Positions 1 through 8,624 of a stretch of 64,000 bases of DNA are shown here, in pieces. This stretch comes from Sphingomonas koreensis. GTDB lineage: Bacteria > Pseudomonadota > Alphaproteobacteria > Sphingomonadales > Sphingomonadaceae. A model generated the notes under the pieces. It worked only from the letters and a program-made list of their open reading frames with translations, was not told where the DNA came from and made no database searches. The stretch lies in assembly GCA_006438735.1 (NCBI GenBank), contig RCZF01000004.1, forward strand, positions 22,398-86,397, in the 5' to 3' direction. Every line of letters starts with the position of its first letter. Position 1 is the first letter of the stretch. The position numbers and the translations under genes are program-made.

Positions 1-540
1 AACGGCGGCGGCAACGGGAACGGCGGCGGCAACGGGAACGGTGGCGGCAACGGGAACGGCGGCGGCAGCGGGAACGGCGGCGGCAACGGGAACGGCGGCG
101 GCAGCGGAAACGGTGGCGGCAACGGGAACGGCGGCGGCAACGGGAACGGTGGCGGCAACGGGAACGGCGGCGGCAGCGGGGACGGTGGCGGCAACGGGAA
201 CGGCGGCGGCAACGGGAACGGCGGCGGCAACGGGAACGGCGGCGGCAACGGGAACGGCGGCGGCAGCGGAAACGGTGGCGGCAGCGGGAGCGGCGGCGGC
301 AGCGGGAGCGGCGGCGGCAGCGGAAACGGCGGCGGCAGCGGAAACGGTGGCGGCAACGGGAACGGCGGCGGCAACGGGAACGGCGGCGGCAACGGGAACG
401 GCGGCGGCAGCGGAAACGGTGGCGGCAACGGGAACGGCGGCGGCAACGGGAACGGCGGCGGCAACGGGAACGGCGGCGGCAACGGGAACGGCGGCGGCAA
501 CGGGAACGGCGGCGGCAGCGGAAACGGTGGCGGCAAAGGC
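1..540 (+). repeat. 30 in-phase copies of an 18-bp tandem repeat
   Basis: The unit AACGGCGGCGGCAACGGG repeats without any indel from base 1 to 540. Variation is limited to a few sites: GGC/GGT at codon 2, AAC/AGC at codon 5, GGG/GGA at codon 6 and a single GAC start. Copies ending AGCGGA are usually followed by a copy starting AACGGT, which suggests a higher-order unit spread by unequal exchange. The array may extend left of the window. Confidence 0.9.
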
Positions 541-549
541 AATGGCTGA
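1..549 (+). CDS. C-terminal Gly/Asn-repeat tail of a truncated protein
   Basis: The reading frame is open from the first base and stops at TGA 547-549. It encodes about 30 tandem copies of a six-residue unit, mostly Asn-Gly-Gly-Gly-Asn-Gly, with Ser or Asp replacing Asn in some copies, and ends ...KGNG. The start lies outside the window. The low-complexity, polar, flexible character fits an exposed or extracytoplasmic tail. FecR-domain proteins often sit just upstream of CHASE2 proteins in this group, so a FecR-type protein is a possible identity, but no FecR residues are visible here. The +2 frame across the same repeat is also open (Ala/Thr-rich), but only because the unit length is a multiple of three. 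Function is unknown. Confidence 0.6.
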   Translation, partial: NGGGNGNGGGNGNGGGNGNGGGSGNGGGNGNGGGSGNGGGNGNGGGNGNGGGNGNGGGSGDGGGNGNGGGNGNGGGNGNGGGNGNGGGSGNGGGSGSGGGSGSGGGSGNGGGSGNGGGNGNGGGNGNGGGNGNGGGSGNGGGNGNGGGNGNGGGNGNGGGNGNGGGNGNGGGSGNGGGKGNG

Positions 550-592
550 TGATTGCGGCGTTTTCACTCGTCGTCGCGCGATCGGAGCATAG

Positions 593-2917
593 ATGCACGC
601 CGGATCCTCGAGAGCGGATCAGGGCGGCAGGAGCCGGGGGCTCATGGCGCTTGTGCTGCTGGTCGCATTCGCGCTTGGGGCGATCTTGGCGGCGACCGGC
701 ATCGGCAGCGGCGCAGAAAGCGGCCTGCACAACCTGCGAGACTCTGTGCGCCAACACCCATCGAGCGGGCGCTTCGTGCTTGTCGAGATCGATGCTAGGT
801 CGATAGCCAAGCTTGATCGCTGGCCGTGGCCCCGGAAGGTTTATACGAGGGCGATTACGGCGCTCGAGCGTGCGGGGGCCGGCACGATTGCGTTCGACGT
901 CGATTTTTCGGCCAAGAGTACCGCTGATGGCGACACGGCGCTCGGCGCGGCGATCGATCGCGCCACGGTGCCAATCATTCTTTCCACCTTCAGGCAACAG
1001 GCTTCTTCAGGAAGCCGCCAGATCCTCGAAAATGTACCGTTACCCGCGCTGCGCAGGAACGCTCAACTCGCGGCCGTCAACATCAGCGCGGATAGCGATG
1101 GCCTGGTCCATCGCTATCCCTACGGAATAGTCACCGGCGGCTTGCCGCGGCCTTCGGTGGCAGCGATTCTCGTCGGCACCTCGGGTCGTGTCGGCGACAA
1201 TTTCCCGATCGACGGGGCGATCGACCCGACGTCAATCCCACGGATCAGCTTCATCGACCTGATCGACGGCCGCGTGCCCACCGGCTCGCTTCGCGGCAAA
1301 AGTGTGCTGATCGGCGCGACGGCCATCGAACTCGGCGATCGATATTCGGTACCACGCTACGGCGTGATCGCCGGGCCGATCATCCAGATGCTCGCCGCCG
1401 CTACGCTCGCGGGAGGATCGAGCCCGATTGATCGTGGGCCCATCCTTCCGATGGCCGGGGCGCTTCTTGCGCTGGCATTCGCGGCCCGATGGGACCGTCG
1501 CCGCCGCATAATTGCGATCGGCGCCGGGTTCACGTTCGTCTCGGGGCTGCCGCTCGCCATGGAGGCGGCGAACCTGGGCAGTGTCGAGATCGTGCCGGCG
1601 ATCGCAGCACTCGGCGCCGGCGCGGGGTTGCTGGCAATCGCGTCGATCATCGCGACGATCCGGGAGGCGCGCCTGATCGATCCGGCGAGCGGCCTGTTCA
1701 ATCGGCGAGGATTCGAGGCGGAAGCAGGCCAGCGCCCGGTCGCCGCAGTCACCGTGCTTAGGGTCGCCAATTACAGCGAGGCCGCCGGCGTGATAGGCCA
1801 AAACCGCGCGGCCGAAATGGTTCATCGCATCGTCGACCGCCTGACTGTTGCCGGTATCGATCGGCTCTACCGGCTCGAGGACGGGATACTTGCCTGGACC
1901 AGCGACCATCCGGCGAATGAGCCGCTCATCCACCAAATCGATGCGATTGCCGCATTGCTGCGCCCGCCGGTCGAGGTCGGCGGACGCCAGATCGAATTGC
2001 ACTGTCGCTTCGGCCTTGCGTGCGGCACCGAACTCGCTCCCGGTGTGCTCGCCGATCGGGCAATTCTCGCCGCCGACCACGCGGCGGAACTGGGAACCCG
2101 CTGGGAACAGCATAGCGATGCGCTGGGCGAAGTGCAGGATTGGCGACTGATGCTGGCGGGCGAGCTCGATCAGGCCTTGGCGGCCGGCGACATCTGGGTT
2201 TCCTATCAGCCCAAGCTCGACATCAGGCGCGGTGCGGTGACCGCGGCGGAAGCGTTGGTCCGCTGGAATCATCCCTCGCGCGGCGCGATCCCGCCCGACG
2301 CCTTCATTCCGGCACTCGAAGCGAGCGGCCGCATCCTCGATCTGACGCTGTTCGTGTTGCGCCGCGCCTTGGCCGACGCTGCCAGGTGGCGCGCGGCCGG
2401 CACGTCGATCAACGTTGCGGTCAATGTGTCGGCGCTGCTGACCGCCGATCAGGACTTCTTGAACGCGCTCGACGCCGCGATCGGCGCCAACCCGTTGGTG
2501 CCCGAATTGTTGACACTGGAGGTTACCGAATCGGCCGCGCTGACCGATCCGGCCCGCGCGATCGCCGCCCTCCGGAGGATCGCCGATCGCGGCATCAAGC
2601 TGTCGATCGACGATTACGGCACCGGCCAGTCGACGCTCAGCTACCTCAAGCAGCTCCCCGCGCGCGAGATCAAGATCGACAAGAGTTTCGTCCTTGGCCT
2701 GGAAACCAACGCAAGCGACCAGGCGATGGTGCGCTCGACCATCGGTCTCGCCCATGAGCTCGGCTATACGGTGGTCGCCGAGGGAATCGAGAACCAGGCG
2801 ATCCTCGATCAATTGGACGCGATGGGGTGCGATGTCGGCCAAGGTTGGCACATCGGCAAGCCGATCCCTGCGGACGCCTTCGCGGCGACGTTCGTCGCCA
2901 AGCGTGCCGCAGCCTGA
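593..2917 (+). CDS. CHASE2-domain membrane protein with degenerate GGDEF and EAL phosphodiesterase domains
   Basis: This 774-residue protein has an N-terminal membrane anchor (about residues 17-37) and a periplasmic CHASE2 sensor (about 40-280). About three further membrane helices follow (285-355). A GGDEF-like domain beginning near SGLFNRRGF (about 366) lacks a recognisable GGDEF signature, so it is probably not a cyclase. The C-terminal EAL domain keeps AEALVRW (near 553) and the KIDKSFV segment, so c-di-GMP hydrolysis is likely. It should couple an unknown periplasmic signal to c-di-GMP breakdown at the inner membrane. The preceding repeat ORF ends 43 bases upstream and a PilZ gene, a c-di-GMP receptor type, begins two bases after the stop. 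A later start at the Met near residue 18 is possible. Confidence 0.88.
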   Translation: MHAGSSRADQGGRSRGLMALVLLVAFALGAILAATGIGSGAESGLHNLRDSVRQHPSSGRFVLVEIDARSIAKLDRWPWPRKVYTRAITALERAGAGTIAFDVDFSAKSTADGDTALGAAIDRATVPIILSTFRQQASSGSRQILENVPLPALRRNAQLAAVNISADSDGLVHRYPYGIVTGGLPRPSVAAILVGTSGRVGDNFPIDGAIDPTSIPRISFIDLIDGRVPTGSLRGKSVLIGATAIELGDRYSVPRYGVIAGPIIQMLAAATLAGGSSPIDRGPILPMAGALLALAFAARWDRRRRIIAIGAGFTFVSGLPLAMEAANLGSVEIVPAIAALGAGAGLLAIASIIATIREARLIDPASGLFNRRGFEAEAGQRPVAAVTVLRVANYSEAAGVIGQNRAAEMVHRIVDRLTVAGIDRLYRLEDGILAWTSDHPANEPLIHQIDAIAALLRPPVEVGGRQIELHCRFGLACGTELAPGVLADRAILAADHAAELGTRWEQHSDALGEVQDWRLMLAGELDQALAAGDIWVSYQPKLDIRRGAVTAAEALVRWNHPSRGAIPPDAFIPALEASGRILDLTLFVLRRALADAARWRAAGTSINVAVNVSALLTADQDFLNALDAAIGANPLVPELLTLEVTESAALTDPARAIAALRRIADRGIKLSIDDYGTGQSTLSYLKQLPAREIKIDKSFVLGLETNASDQAMVRSTIGLAHELGYTVVAEGIENQAILDQLDAMGCDVGQGWHIGKPIPADAFAATFVAKRAAA

Positions 2918-2919
2918 GG

Positions 2920-3248
2920 ATGCCGCCTCGAAATAAAATTGGTCGCCGCGGGGCGGCGTCGGATCTTACGAGTTCCCCGAACCGCCGCGATGAAGTCGCC
3001 CTGCGCTTCAAAACTTTCTGGCCGAAGTCGATCCGCACAGCGACCTGCATCCGCCGTGCTCACATTCTGAATATCTCTCGCTCGGGCGCAAAGGTCACGC
3101 CCAACAGCCCTTGGACACCAACCAGACGCTCGAAATCGAAATCGGCGATCAGTGGTATGGCGCGTCAGTGCGCTGGCGGCGCGAGAAAACGTTCGGCATT
3201 TCCTTTTATAAGCCGATCTCAGACGCTTGCTTAAGGGAAGATCTGTAA
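2920..3248 (+). pseudogene. PilZ-domain protein, frameshifted
   Basis: An ATG at 2920 opens a frame containing RRDEVALRF and then HILNISRSGAKV, which is the PilZ core (DxSxxG-like) motif. After about 3095 that frame becomes unlike a PilZ domain. The frame one base back continues HAQQPLDTNQTLEIEIGDQW, then RWRREKTFGISFYKPI, and stops at TAA 3246-3248. Joined, the two halves make a normal small PilZ protein of about 109 residues. One missing base near 3094-3096 explains the break. It sits directly behind the CHASE2-EAL gene and would be its c-di-GMP receptor partner. It may be a true pseudogene or a sequencing error. Confidence 0.75.
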
Positions 3249-3724
3249 AAGCAGGCTGTCCTCCGGACTTGTAGAGGCAACCCTGCGTCTCCGATAAACA
3301 CCCTGAAGCGATAAGTGTGATCGCATGTCTGCTGCTGGGCGCACTATTGTCTGGTCACGCGATTTCCAATGAATGGCAAGTTTCGTCAGAAGTTGCCCTT
3401 TGCGCGATGCCCGCGGAAGGGCGGGAAGTGGTCGGGAGCCGCCAAACGAAGTATCTTTAACCGCCGTGACTTGCGACATTTTTGCCGGTCCCAAGCGACG
3501 TATCGAACCGCAGCTTCGGGTATACAAATTGGCAGAGCCAAAATGCTTACACGCGAAAATTAGGCTTGGTCGAGTTCGCTCCCACAAACCGGCGCCCCGC
3601 AAGGGATAGGATAAGGCCGGAGGTCGGGAAGGACTAGCACCTCAAAGAGCGGGAGAGGCTCTGTGACGTCGAGGCCGGACTGTTTTTCCTTTTGCGACGA
3701 CGTCCCGCCGGAAGGTGCGATCTC
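3249..3724. other. Intergenic stretch, no supported gene
   Basis: These 476 bases separate the PilZ gene from the 3' end of the leftward DprA/PRTase operon. Short open frames exist on both strands, but none has a convincing composition, ribosome-binding site or recognisable family. No clear terminator hairpin with a T-run was seen. The left edge of the accessory island probably lies here. Confidence 0.5.
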
Positions 3725-4972
3725 TTAAATACCCGACGGCCAGTCCCAGCTGAAATAGCGATTGTAGACGTCGGCCAGGTCGGTCGGTGCGGCGTGGGAG
3801 CTGATGGCGCTCGTGTACCAGTAGTTCGCCGTTCCGATCGACGCGGGGAAGGTGCGCGCGACATAGGGGTTAAACGCAGCAAACGGCGGCGAGACAGCCC
3901 GATAGTCGGTGTTGATCGTCTTGAGCCAACTGACGCAGACGGCCGTCGCGCCGGCCGCTTTCAGATAGGCGCGCGCGGCTTCGAAACTGTTGCCCTCGGT
4001 GCAAATGTCATCGACGATGAGCACGCGCTTGCCGCCGCGCGCTGGCGGAGATTTGTATGGCTTGCCGCCTACCCCACGAGCTGGCGCTGGGTTGAGCCGG
4101 ATGGTGTTGAGCTGGTTGTCGAGGCCGACACTCCCGCCCGAGGCGCGCGCCGTTTGCGACTTCACGGCCTTGGCATGACGGATTATAAGGTCGGGCAGAT
4201 AGCTTTTCCGGAGGGACTGCCCGAGGATGTTGAGCGCTTCACCGATTACGGTGAGATTGGAGGTTGGAGCATGGCCCGGATAGGCCGTGATATAGTCGAT
4301 CTCGTCAGCCAAGCCCGAGAAATAGATGCGCGCGGCCAGCAGGCGGCCCCAGAAATTGGCGTCGCCGGCACCATGTTTCGACGTCGCCTTGGCATTTTCG
4401 GAATAAGCATGCGCTTGAGCATATTTAGGCGAAAGCGTCGTAAACGGTGCGAGCGCGTAGACGCGCAGATCGCCCTGTTCGAGTGCCCAGAACCAACTGG
4501 TCAGGCCGAGGCAGAGGCAATCGACGAAGCGCGCGACGTCGCGCGGGGACTCGAACTGGAAGCCATAGGGGCTGGCGACGCCGTGCCACATGGCATTGAT
4601 GAACAGGAGACCGCCGTTGGCAGCGGTCTTCATGTCGTCAGTCGTGTTGCCGACATAGACGACCTCGTTTTTCTGCCACCCTTTCGCGGCGAGGATATGG
4701 GCGGTGGAATCCGCGCGCGGTTTGTACGGCATGCCGTCCTGGCCGCCGATATAATAGCTGACCGGGCCAAGCCGGTCCTCGAGCAGAGTGCGGAACGGCT
4801 GCGCCTTGTCGGGCGTGGTGACCGTCCAATCATGATTGCTGATGAAGACGGGCTCGACGCCCCGCATTTTGAGATAGCGCACGAGCCGCAAGGTCTCGTC
4901 GAACAGCGCACCGTCGATCGTGCCCTGCTTCACGAGCACGTCATGCAACGAGAAGATCGCCCCCTTGAGCAT
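3725..4972 (-). CDS. HAD-like / phosphoribosyltransferase fusion (ShosT-like)
   Basis: The 415-residue protein has two parts. Residues 1-130 look like a HAD fold: a hydrophobic strand leads into FSLHDVLV, followed by FISNHDW (44-50) and VGNTTDDMKTAANGG (107-121). The motif I nucleophile Asp is replaced (Ser-Leu-His instead of Asp-x-Asp), so the HAD part is probably inactive. Residues 210-400 form a type I phosphoribosyltransferase domain with the PRPP loop VLIVDDICTEGNS (317-329). It is the last gene of a four-gene leftward operon and starts 2 bases after the second DprA gene. PRTase proteins paired with DprA proteins are known from the ShosTA toxin-antitoxin/anti-phage system, where the PRTase is the toxin. 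That role is inferred here. The substrate is unknown. Confidence 0.75.
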   Translation of the reverse strand: MLKGAIFSLHDVLVKQGTIDGALFDETLRLVRYLKMRGVEPVFISNHDWTVTTPDKAQPFRTLLEDRLGPVSYYIGGQDGMPYKPRADSTAHILAAKGWQKNEVVYVGNTTDDMKTAANGGLLFINAMWHGVASPYGFQFESPRDVARFVDCLCLGLTSWFWALEQGDLRVYALAPFTTLSPKYAQAHAYSENAKATSKHGAGDANFWGRLLAARIYFSGLADEIDYITAYPGHAPTSNLTVIGEALNILGQSLRKSYLPDLIIRHAKAVKSQTARASGGSVGLDNQLNTIRLNPAPARGVGGKPYKSPPARGGKRVLIVDDICTEGNSFEAARAYLKAAGATAVCVSWLKTINTDYRAVSPPFAAFNPYVARTFPASIGTANYWYTSAISSHAAPTDLADVYNRYFSWDWPSGI

Positions 4973-4974
4973 GG

Positions 4975-6012
4975 CTAGCTATCCCCAAACAGCGAAAGTT
5001 GGCCCTTTTGGGCGTGCAGCGGACGGCCGATGGCGGTGCGTACGAACGCATCAAAGCGTACCTGCTCGTGCGGGACGGTGAAGATCTCACCGGTAGGGAA
5101 ACCCAGTCCGGGTTCGAGGACAAGCCGGTCGTCCGGCCATTCCGGTAAACGGAGACAGGCGATCGGACGGCCGAGCGCGGTCGCGAAGCGAACCGTGTGC
5201 GCAGTCCCACTGCGGCGTTGCCACTCGGCGGGGATCAGGATGCGCCCCAGCGCTGCCTGCAGCCGGTTGCGCTGGATGAAATTCTCGGCGCTGTACGAGG
5301 CATTGGGCAGATACTCGCTCACGATACTGCCGTCGCTCCCGAGGATATGATCGCGCATCCGCCCCGATCCCTTGGGATAGTCTTCGAGCATGCCTGTGCC
5401 GAGGACCGCAATCGTCGGCACGCCCGCGCGGAGCGAATGTTCGTGGGCGAGCTGGTCGATGCCGGCGGCGAGGCCGCTGACCGTGGGGGTGCCCCACTCG
5501 CCGAGACAGGCGCCAACATAACGCGACAAGAAGATTCCGTCGGCACTTGGCTTGCGCGTGCCGACGATGGCGATCGACGGCTCCGCGAGAAGGTCGACCG
5601 AGCCCTGTACGAACAGCCAATGCGGCGGGCGCTCCAGGTCGAGCAAGGCAGTCGGAAACCCGGCCGATTGACGAAACAGGAGCGCGATGCCGAGCGCCTC
5701 GAGCTGCTCAGCGAGCCTGTCGCCTCGATCGAGCGCCTGCTTGCGGACGCTCGACCAATGTCGCTCGGAGATGGGATTTTCGCCGCCTACCGTCGGGTTG
5801 GTCTCGTCAGGGCCGTATTCGAGCGCATCGGCGAAGGATCGGCCGGTGTCGGCGATCGCAAACAGGGTCTTCTGGCCGATGCCCCTGACGGTCGCGAGCG
5901 CAAGAAAGGCCCGCTCCTCGTCGATGTGACGCACCGCTCCAGGCTCGGGCAGTGCCACGGCGTGAGCGTCGGTCACGCGCGGGTCAGGAGTTTCGGGACC
6001 GGGGCGTTCCAT
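4975..6012 (-). CDS. DprA-family protein, second copy (ShosA-like)
   Basis: The 345-residue protein has an N-terminal helix-hairpin-helix-like segment (FLALATVRGIGQKTL, about 36-50) and a Rossmann-like DprA/SLOG domain. The motifs are IAIVGTRKPSADG (147-159), VSGLAAGIDQLAH (178-190), VLGTGMLEDYPKG (203-215) and NFIQRNRLQAAL (244-255). Chromosomal DprA loads RecA on incoming single-stranded DNA. A copy embedded with PRTase genes instead resembles ShosA, the DprA-type antitoxin of ShosTA. Spacing to both neighbours is 2-3 bases, so it is cotranscribed. The two DprA proteins of this operon are clearly diverged from each other, so this is not a recent tandem duplication. Confidence 0.82.
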   Translation of the reverse strand: MERPGPETPDPRVTDAHAVALPEPGAVRHIDEERAFLALATVRGIGQKTLFAIADTGRSFADALEYGPDETNPTVGGENPISERHWSSVRKQALDRGDRLAEQLEALGIALLFRQSAGFPTALLDLERPPHWLFVQGSVDLLAEPSIAIVGTRKPSADGIFLSRYVGACLGEWGTPTVSGLAAGIDQLAHEHSLRAGVPTIAVLGTGMLEDYPKGSGRMRDHILGSDGSIVSEYLPNASYSAENFIQRNRLQAALGRILIPAEWQRRSGTAHTVRFATALGRPIACLRLPEWPDDRLVLEPGLGFPTGEIFTVPHEQVRFDAFVRTAIGRPLHAQKGQLSLFGDS

Positions 6013-6015
6013 CGC

Positions 6016-6669
6016 CTACAGCTCCCCCAAGGCGAGCGGGTCGTCCGGAAAGACACGCCGCGCAACGAAGAGGCCGATGATCGGGATGCCGGGAAAGCGG
6101 GCCGACAGGACGCTATGCATCGCGCGATAATGTGTGCCGGCGGTCAGGACGTCATCGACGATGCCGATCGCTTGTGGTGCTGGCTGCGCGATCGCCTCGT
6201 CGATCGAATAGAGTTCGAGGAGCTGCTCGACCGTAACCCGGTCACCCTGCCCCACCTCGTGCGACGCGTTCGTCGACGCCGCCTGACGGACGAGCGCGCG
6301 GACGTCCGGCGCGGGTTGTCGCATCAACCGACACATCCGTTCGATACGATCGTCATGATCGGGGTGATCTGGGGCCTTTGACCCGGGCACCGGAACGAGC
6401 GTCGCGTTTCCGAGCCAATTGGGATTGAGCGCCGCGCCAAGGGCGCGCGCGCAGGTGCCGATCGCCTGGCCCTTATACCAGTAATGCGGCTTCCCGGCCT
6501 GGCTGGGCTTCTTTTTGATATTGCTGATCAGATTGTTGGTGGTGCTGAACGAATAATCGCGGTGCGACGTATACTCGTAGAGGTAATAGCAATTGTCCTC
6601 AGCCGTCAGATGGTAGTGATCCGCGCGGCTCGTTTCATCGATCAGAGAGAGCCGGACGCCGTCAACCAA
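6016..6669 (-). CDS. ComF-like phosphoribosyltransferase (ShosT-like)
   Basis: The 217-residue protein carries a type I PRTase PRPP-binding loop, IGIVDDVLTAGTHY (168-181), preceded by LVPVPGSKAPDHPDHDDR (91-108), the layout seen in ComF-like PRTases. The N-terminal 60 residues are Tyr-rich and of unknown role. No zinc-finger cysteines of canonical ComF are present. It overlaps the upstream DprA gene by 8 bases and ends 3 bases before the second DprA gene, so translation is probably coupled. The pairing of PRTase with DprA, seen twice here, suggests a toxin-antitoxin or defence role, as in ShosTA, rather than nucleotide salvage. Confidence 0.75.
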   Translation of the reverse strand: MVDGVRLSLIDETSRADHYHLTAEDNCYYLYEYTSHRDYSFSTTNNLISNIKKKPSQAGKPHYWYKGQAIGTCARALGAALNPNWLGNATLVPVPGSKAPDHPDHDDRIERMCRLMRQPAPDVRALVRQAASTNASHEVGQGDRVTVEQLLELYSIDEAIAQPAPQAIGIVDDVLTAGTHYRAMHSVLSARFPGIPIIGLFVARRVFPDDPLALGEL

Positions 6670-7564
6670 GAGCGCTCCAGATGTCTTCAGGTGTCCTGAC
6701 GCGAACGGCGCCTTCCGCCTCGAAACGTGCCGGCCAGGTTATATCGGTGCGCTGGAAGCAGGAATCGAGGATAAACAGCTTGCGACGTTGATGCAGAGCG
6801 GCGCGGGCCTGCGTCAATGTGCCGGAGGTCTCCCCTGCCTCGACGATAATCGTCCCTTCGGTGAGCGCGCTCATCGTCACATTGCGCTCGGGAAAGAAGA
6901 AGCGATTATGCTGCGGCGCCTGCTTGGCGTAGCGCAGCACCGGAACCTGCGAGATCAGCAGATGATCGCGCGCGATCTCTTCCTGCAGCTCGCGGTTTTC
7001 CTTCGGGTAGCAAGACCCAAGCGGCGTTCCGACGACCGAGATCGTACGACCGCCGCGCGCGATCGCAGCGCGATGGGCGGCGGCGTCGACACCCTTTGCC
7101 AGCCCCGACACGACGGTGAAGCCGCGGTCGACGAGCTCACGCGCCAGACGCTCGGCGCGTCGAATGCCGTCGGGCGATGCCTCGCGGCTGCCAACGACGG
7201 CCATGCAGCGGGTCTCGGTGATTTCCCAAGCGCCGCGATAGTAGAGCAATTCGACGGGGTGGCGCGCGTCGCGAAGCTTGGCCGGATAGTCACCGGCGTG
7301 ATGGATGCGAACACCGAACTGATGAACCCCCGCCTTCTTCAAGGCGGCCATGACCTCGGCGGCACATTGATCGGCAAGATGCGTCGGCACGAAATCGGAG
7401 GGAAGTGCCTCCGAGTCGACCGCAAATTTATCCGCCAGGCTTTTGAACGTCGCGCCCTTTTCGAGCCATAACGCTTCGTAGGCGCCGAATTCCCGGCGAG
7501 GTGAAATCGGCGAAAGTGCTGGACCTGAATCGCTGAGCGCGAGCCGCATGCTCATGCAGCCCAT
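6662..7564 (-). CDS. DprA-family protein, first gene of the operon (ShosA-like)
   Basis: The conserved region is a DprA/SLOG domain with VVGSREASPDG, VVSGLAKGVDAAAHRAA, VGTPLGSCYPKENREL, RNVTMSALTEG and VEAGETSGTLTQARAAL, all in the usual DprA order. The frame is open up to 7693, but the first 43 residues look non-native. I place the start at the cluster of ATGs at 7564/7555/7549, giving about 295-301 residues. No strong Shine-Dalgarno decides between them. It is the promoter-proximal gene of the operon and diverges from the gene at 7799. Its N-terminus lacks the helix-hairpin-helix seen in the second DprA copy. Confidence 0.8.
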   Translation of the reverse strand: MGCMSMRLALSDSGPALSPISPRREFGAYEALWLEKGATFKSLADKFAVDSEALPSDFVPTHLADQCAAEVMAALKKAGVHQFGVRIHHAGDYPAKLRDARHPVELLYYRGAWEITETRCMAVVGSREASPDGIRRAERLARELVDRGFTVVSGLAKGVDAAAHRAAIARGGRTISVVGTPLGSCYPKENRELQEEIARDHLLISQVPVLRYAKQAPQHNRFFFPERNVTMSALTEGTIIVEAGETSGTLTQARAALHQRRKLFILDSCFQRTDITWPARFEAEGAVRVRTPEDIWSALG

Positions 7565-7798
7565 GCGCGAAATGAAATTTCTTGTCCCATCCGGGCCTGT
7601 CCTTCCCTTGGTGCCAGCCTCGGCTTCACAGATGTGAAGCGTAAGGGGTATGAAGGCAAGAGAAACGTCGGTCGGCGTGCCGAAGTGCCGCACCGCCAGA
7701 CGGACCGGTCTTTTGCGCAGGCCGACTTATGTTCTGTTTTTGTTCCGGTGTCAAACGCGAGGCTTGGTCGCGGGGTTCGGCGCGGTTAGACTGACCTG

Positions 7799-8624
7799 AT
7801 GACGGTCAAAGATGACGATGAGGAGACAAGGCGCCGCCGCGATGATGCGGAGGAAGAGCGTCATTATTGGGAGTCGATCGAGGACGAAAAAGCGGGCCGA
7901 GGAAGAGCGTGCAGATCAGTGGCGCGCTGCCGCGATCGAAAAAATGGAGACGTGGTTCTTCGAGCAATTCGAAGATCCTCAGAATGAGACGCCACGGGAC
8001 AGCGAGGAACAGACCTACATTTATCCTTGGGGTGGTCCGTTCGACGCCAGCGACGTTCTGCATGGCCAGTTCGACTTTGAATATGACAAAGAGCTGATCG
8101 ACGCGGCGATCGAGCAGATTGAGCGCGACGGCACGACCGAATGGGCGCCGACCTCTAGCGGAGACTATTACGAGCATCCCGAGCCTGAGTCCGACGCGGC
8201 AGTGGATGCGGTTACCACGGTAGAGCTGGCGGGCCGTATCCTGGAGCGGCTCGAGAAACTGGAAGCCGTGGTGGCGGCATTACCGGGGCAGCCCGGCAAT
8301 ATCGGCCACAATGCTCCACCCGAGGAGATCGGACTCCCCCCTTATGGGGAAGACGTGGTCGATATCAGTACGGCTATCGCCGAGACGCGAACCGAGCTCG
8401 CGCAGGCGGAGCCCGATCCCGCACACCTTGCCACCCTCTCCCGTCGGTTTGACGGCTGGGGCCGCAAACTTGGACTGTGGCTTGCCAAAAAGGGCGACCT
8501 CGCCGTCGACGAATTCATCAAGAACGGGATGAAGCTTGTCACCTGGGGCGGCGCGCTCGCGCTGTTCGACGGGTTGGCGCACGACCTCATCACGCTTGCC
8601 CAGTATCTCCTGGCGCGTTTCTAG
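7799..8624 (+). CDS. Hypothetical protein, probable N-terminal frameshift
   Basis: From 7812 the frame encodes a 270-residue protein containing WFFEQFEDPQNETPRDS and YIYPWGGPFDASD, and a hydrophobic C-terminus ending LAHDLITLAQYLLARF. I do not recognise a named family. The first 30 residues in that frame are Arg-rich and atypical. The ATG at 7799 opens a different frame, MTVKDDDEETRRRRDDAEEE, which looks native and joins the rest smoothly if one A is removed from the AAAAA run at about 7885. It is divergent from the DprA/PRTase operon across a 234-base intergenic region and meets the next gene tail-to-tail with a 4-base overlap. It may be an accessory of the operon, but no evidence shows this. 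Confidence 0.6.

Noticed and set aside
1..540. CRISPR array
   Set aside because: The repeats are contiguous 18-bp coding units without spacers; no cas genes are in the window.
41..592. Ala/Thr-rich ORF of 183 residues across the 18-bp repeat
   Set aside because: All three frames stay open because the repeat unit is a multiple of three; the Gly/Asn frame from base 1 fits better and this one runs into the next gene's leader.
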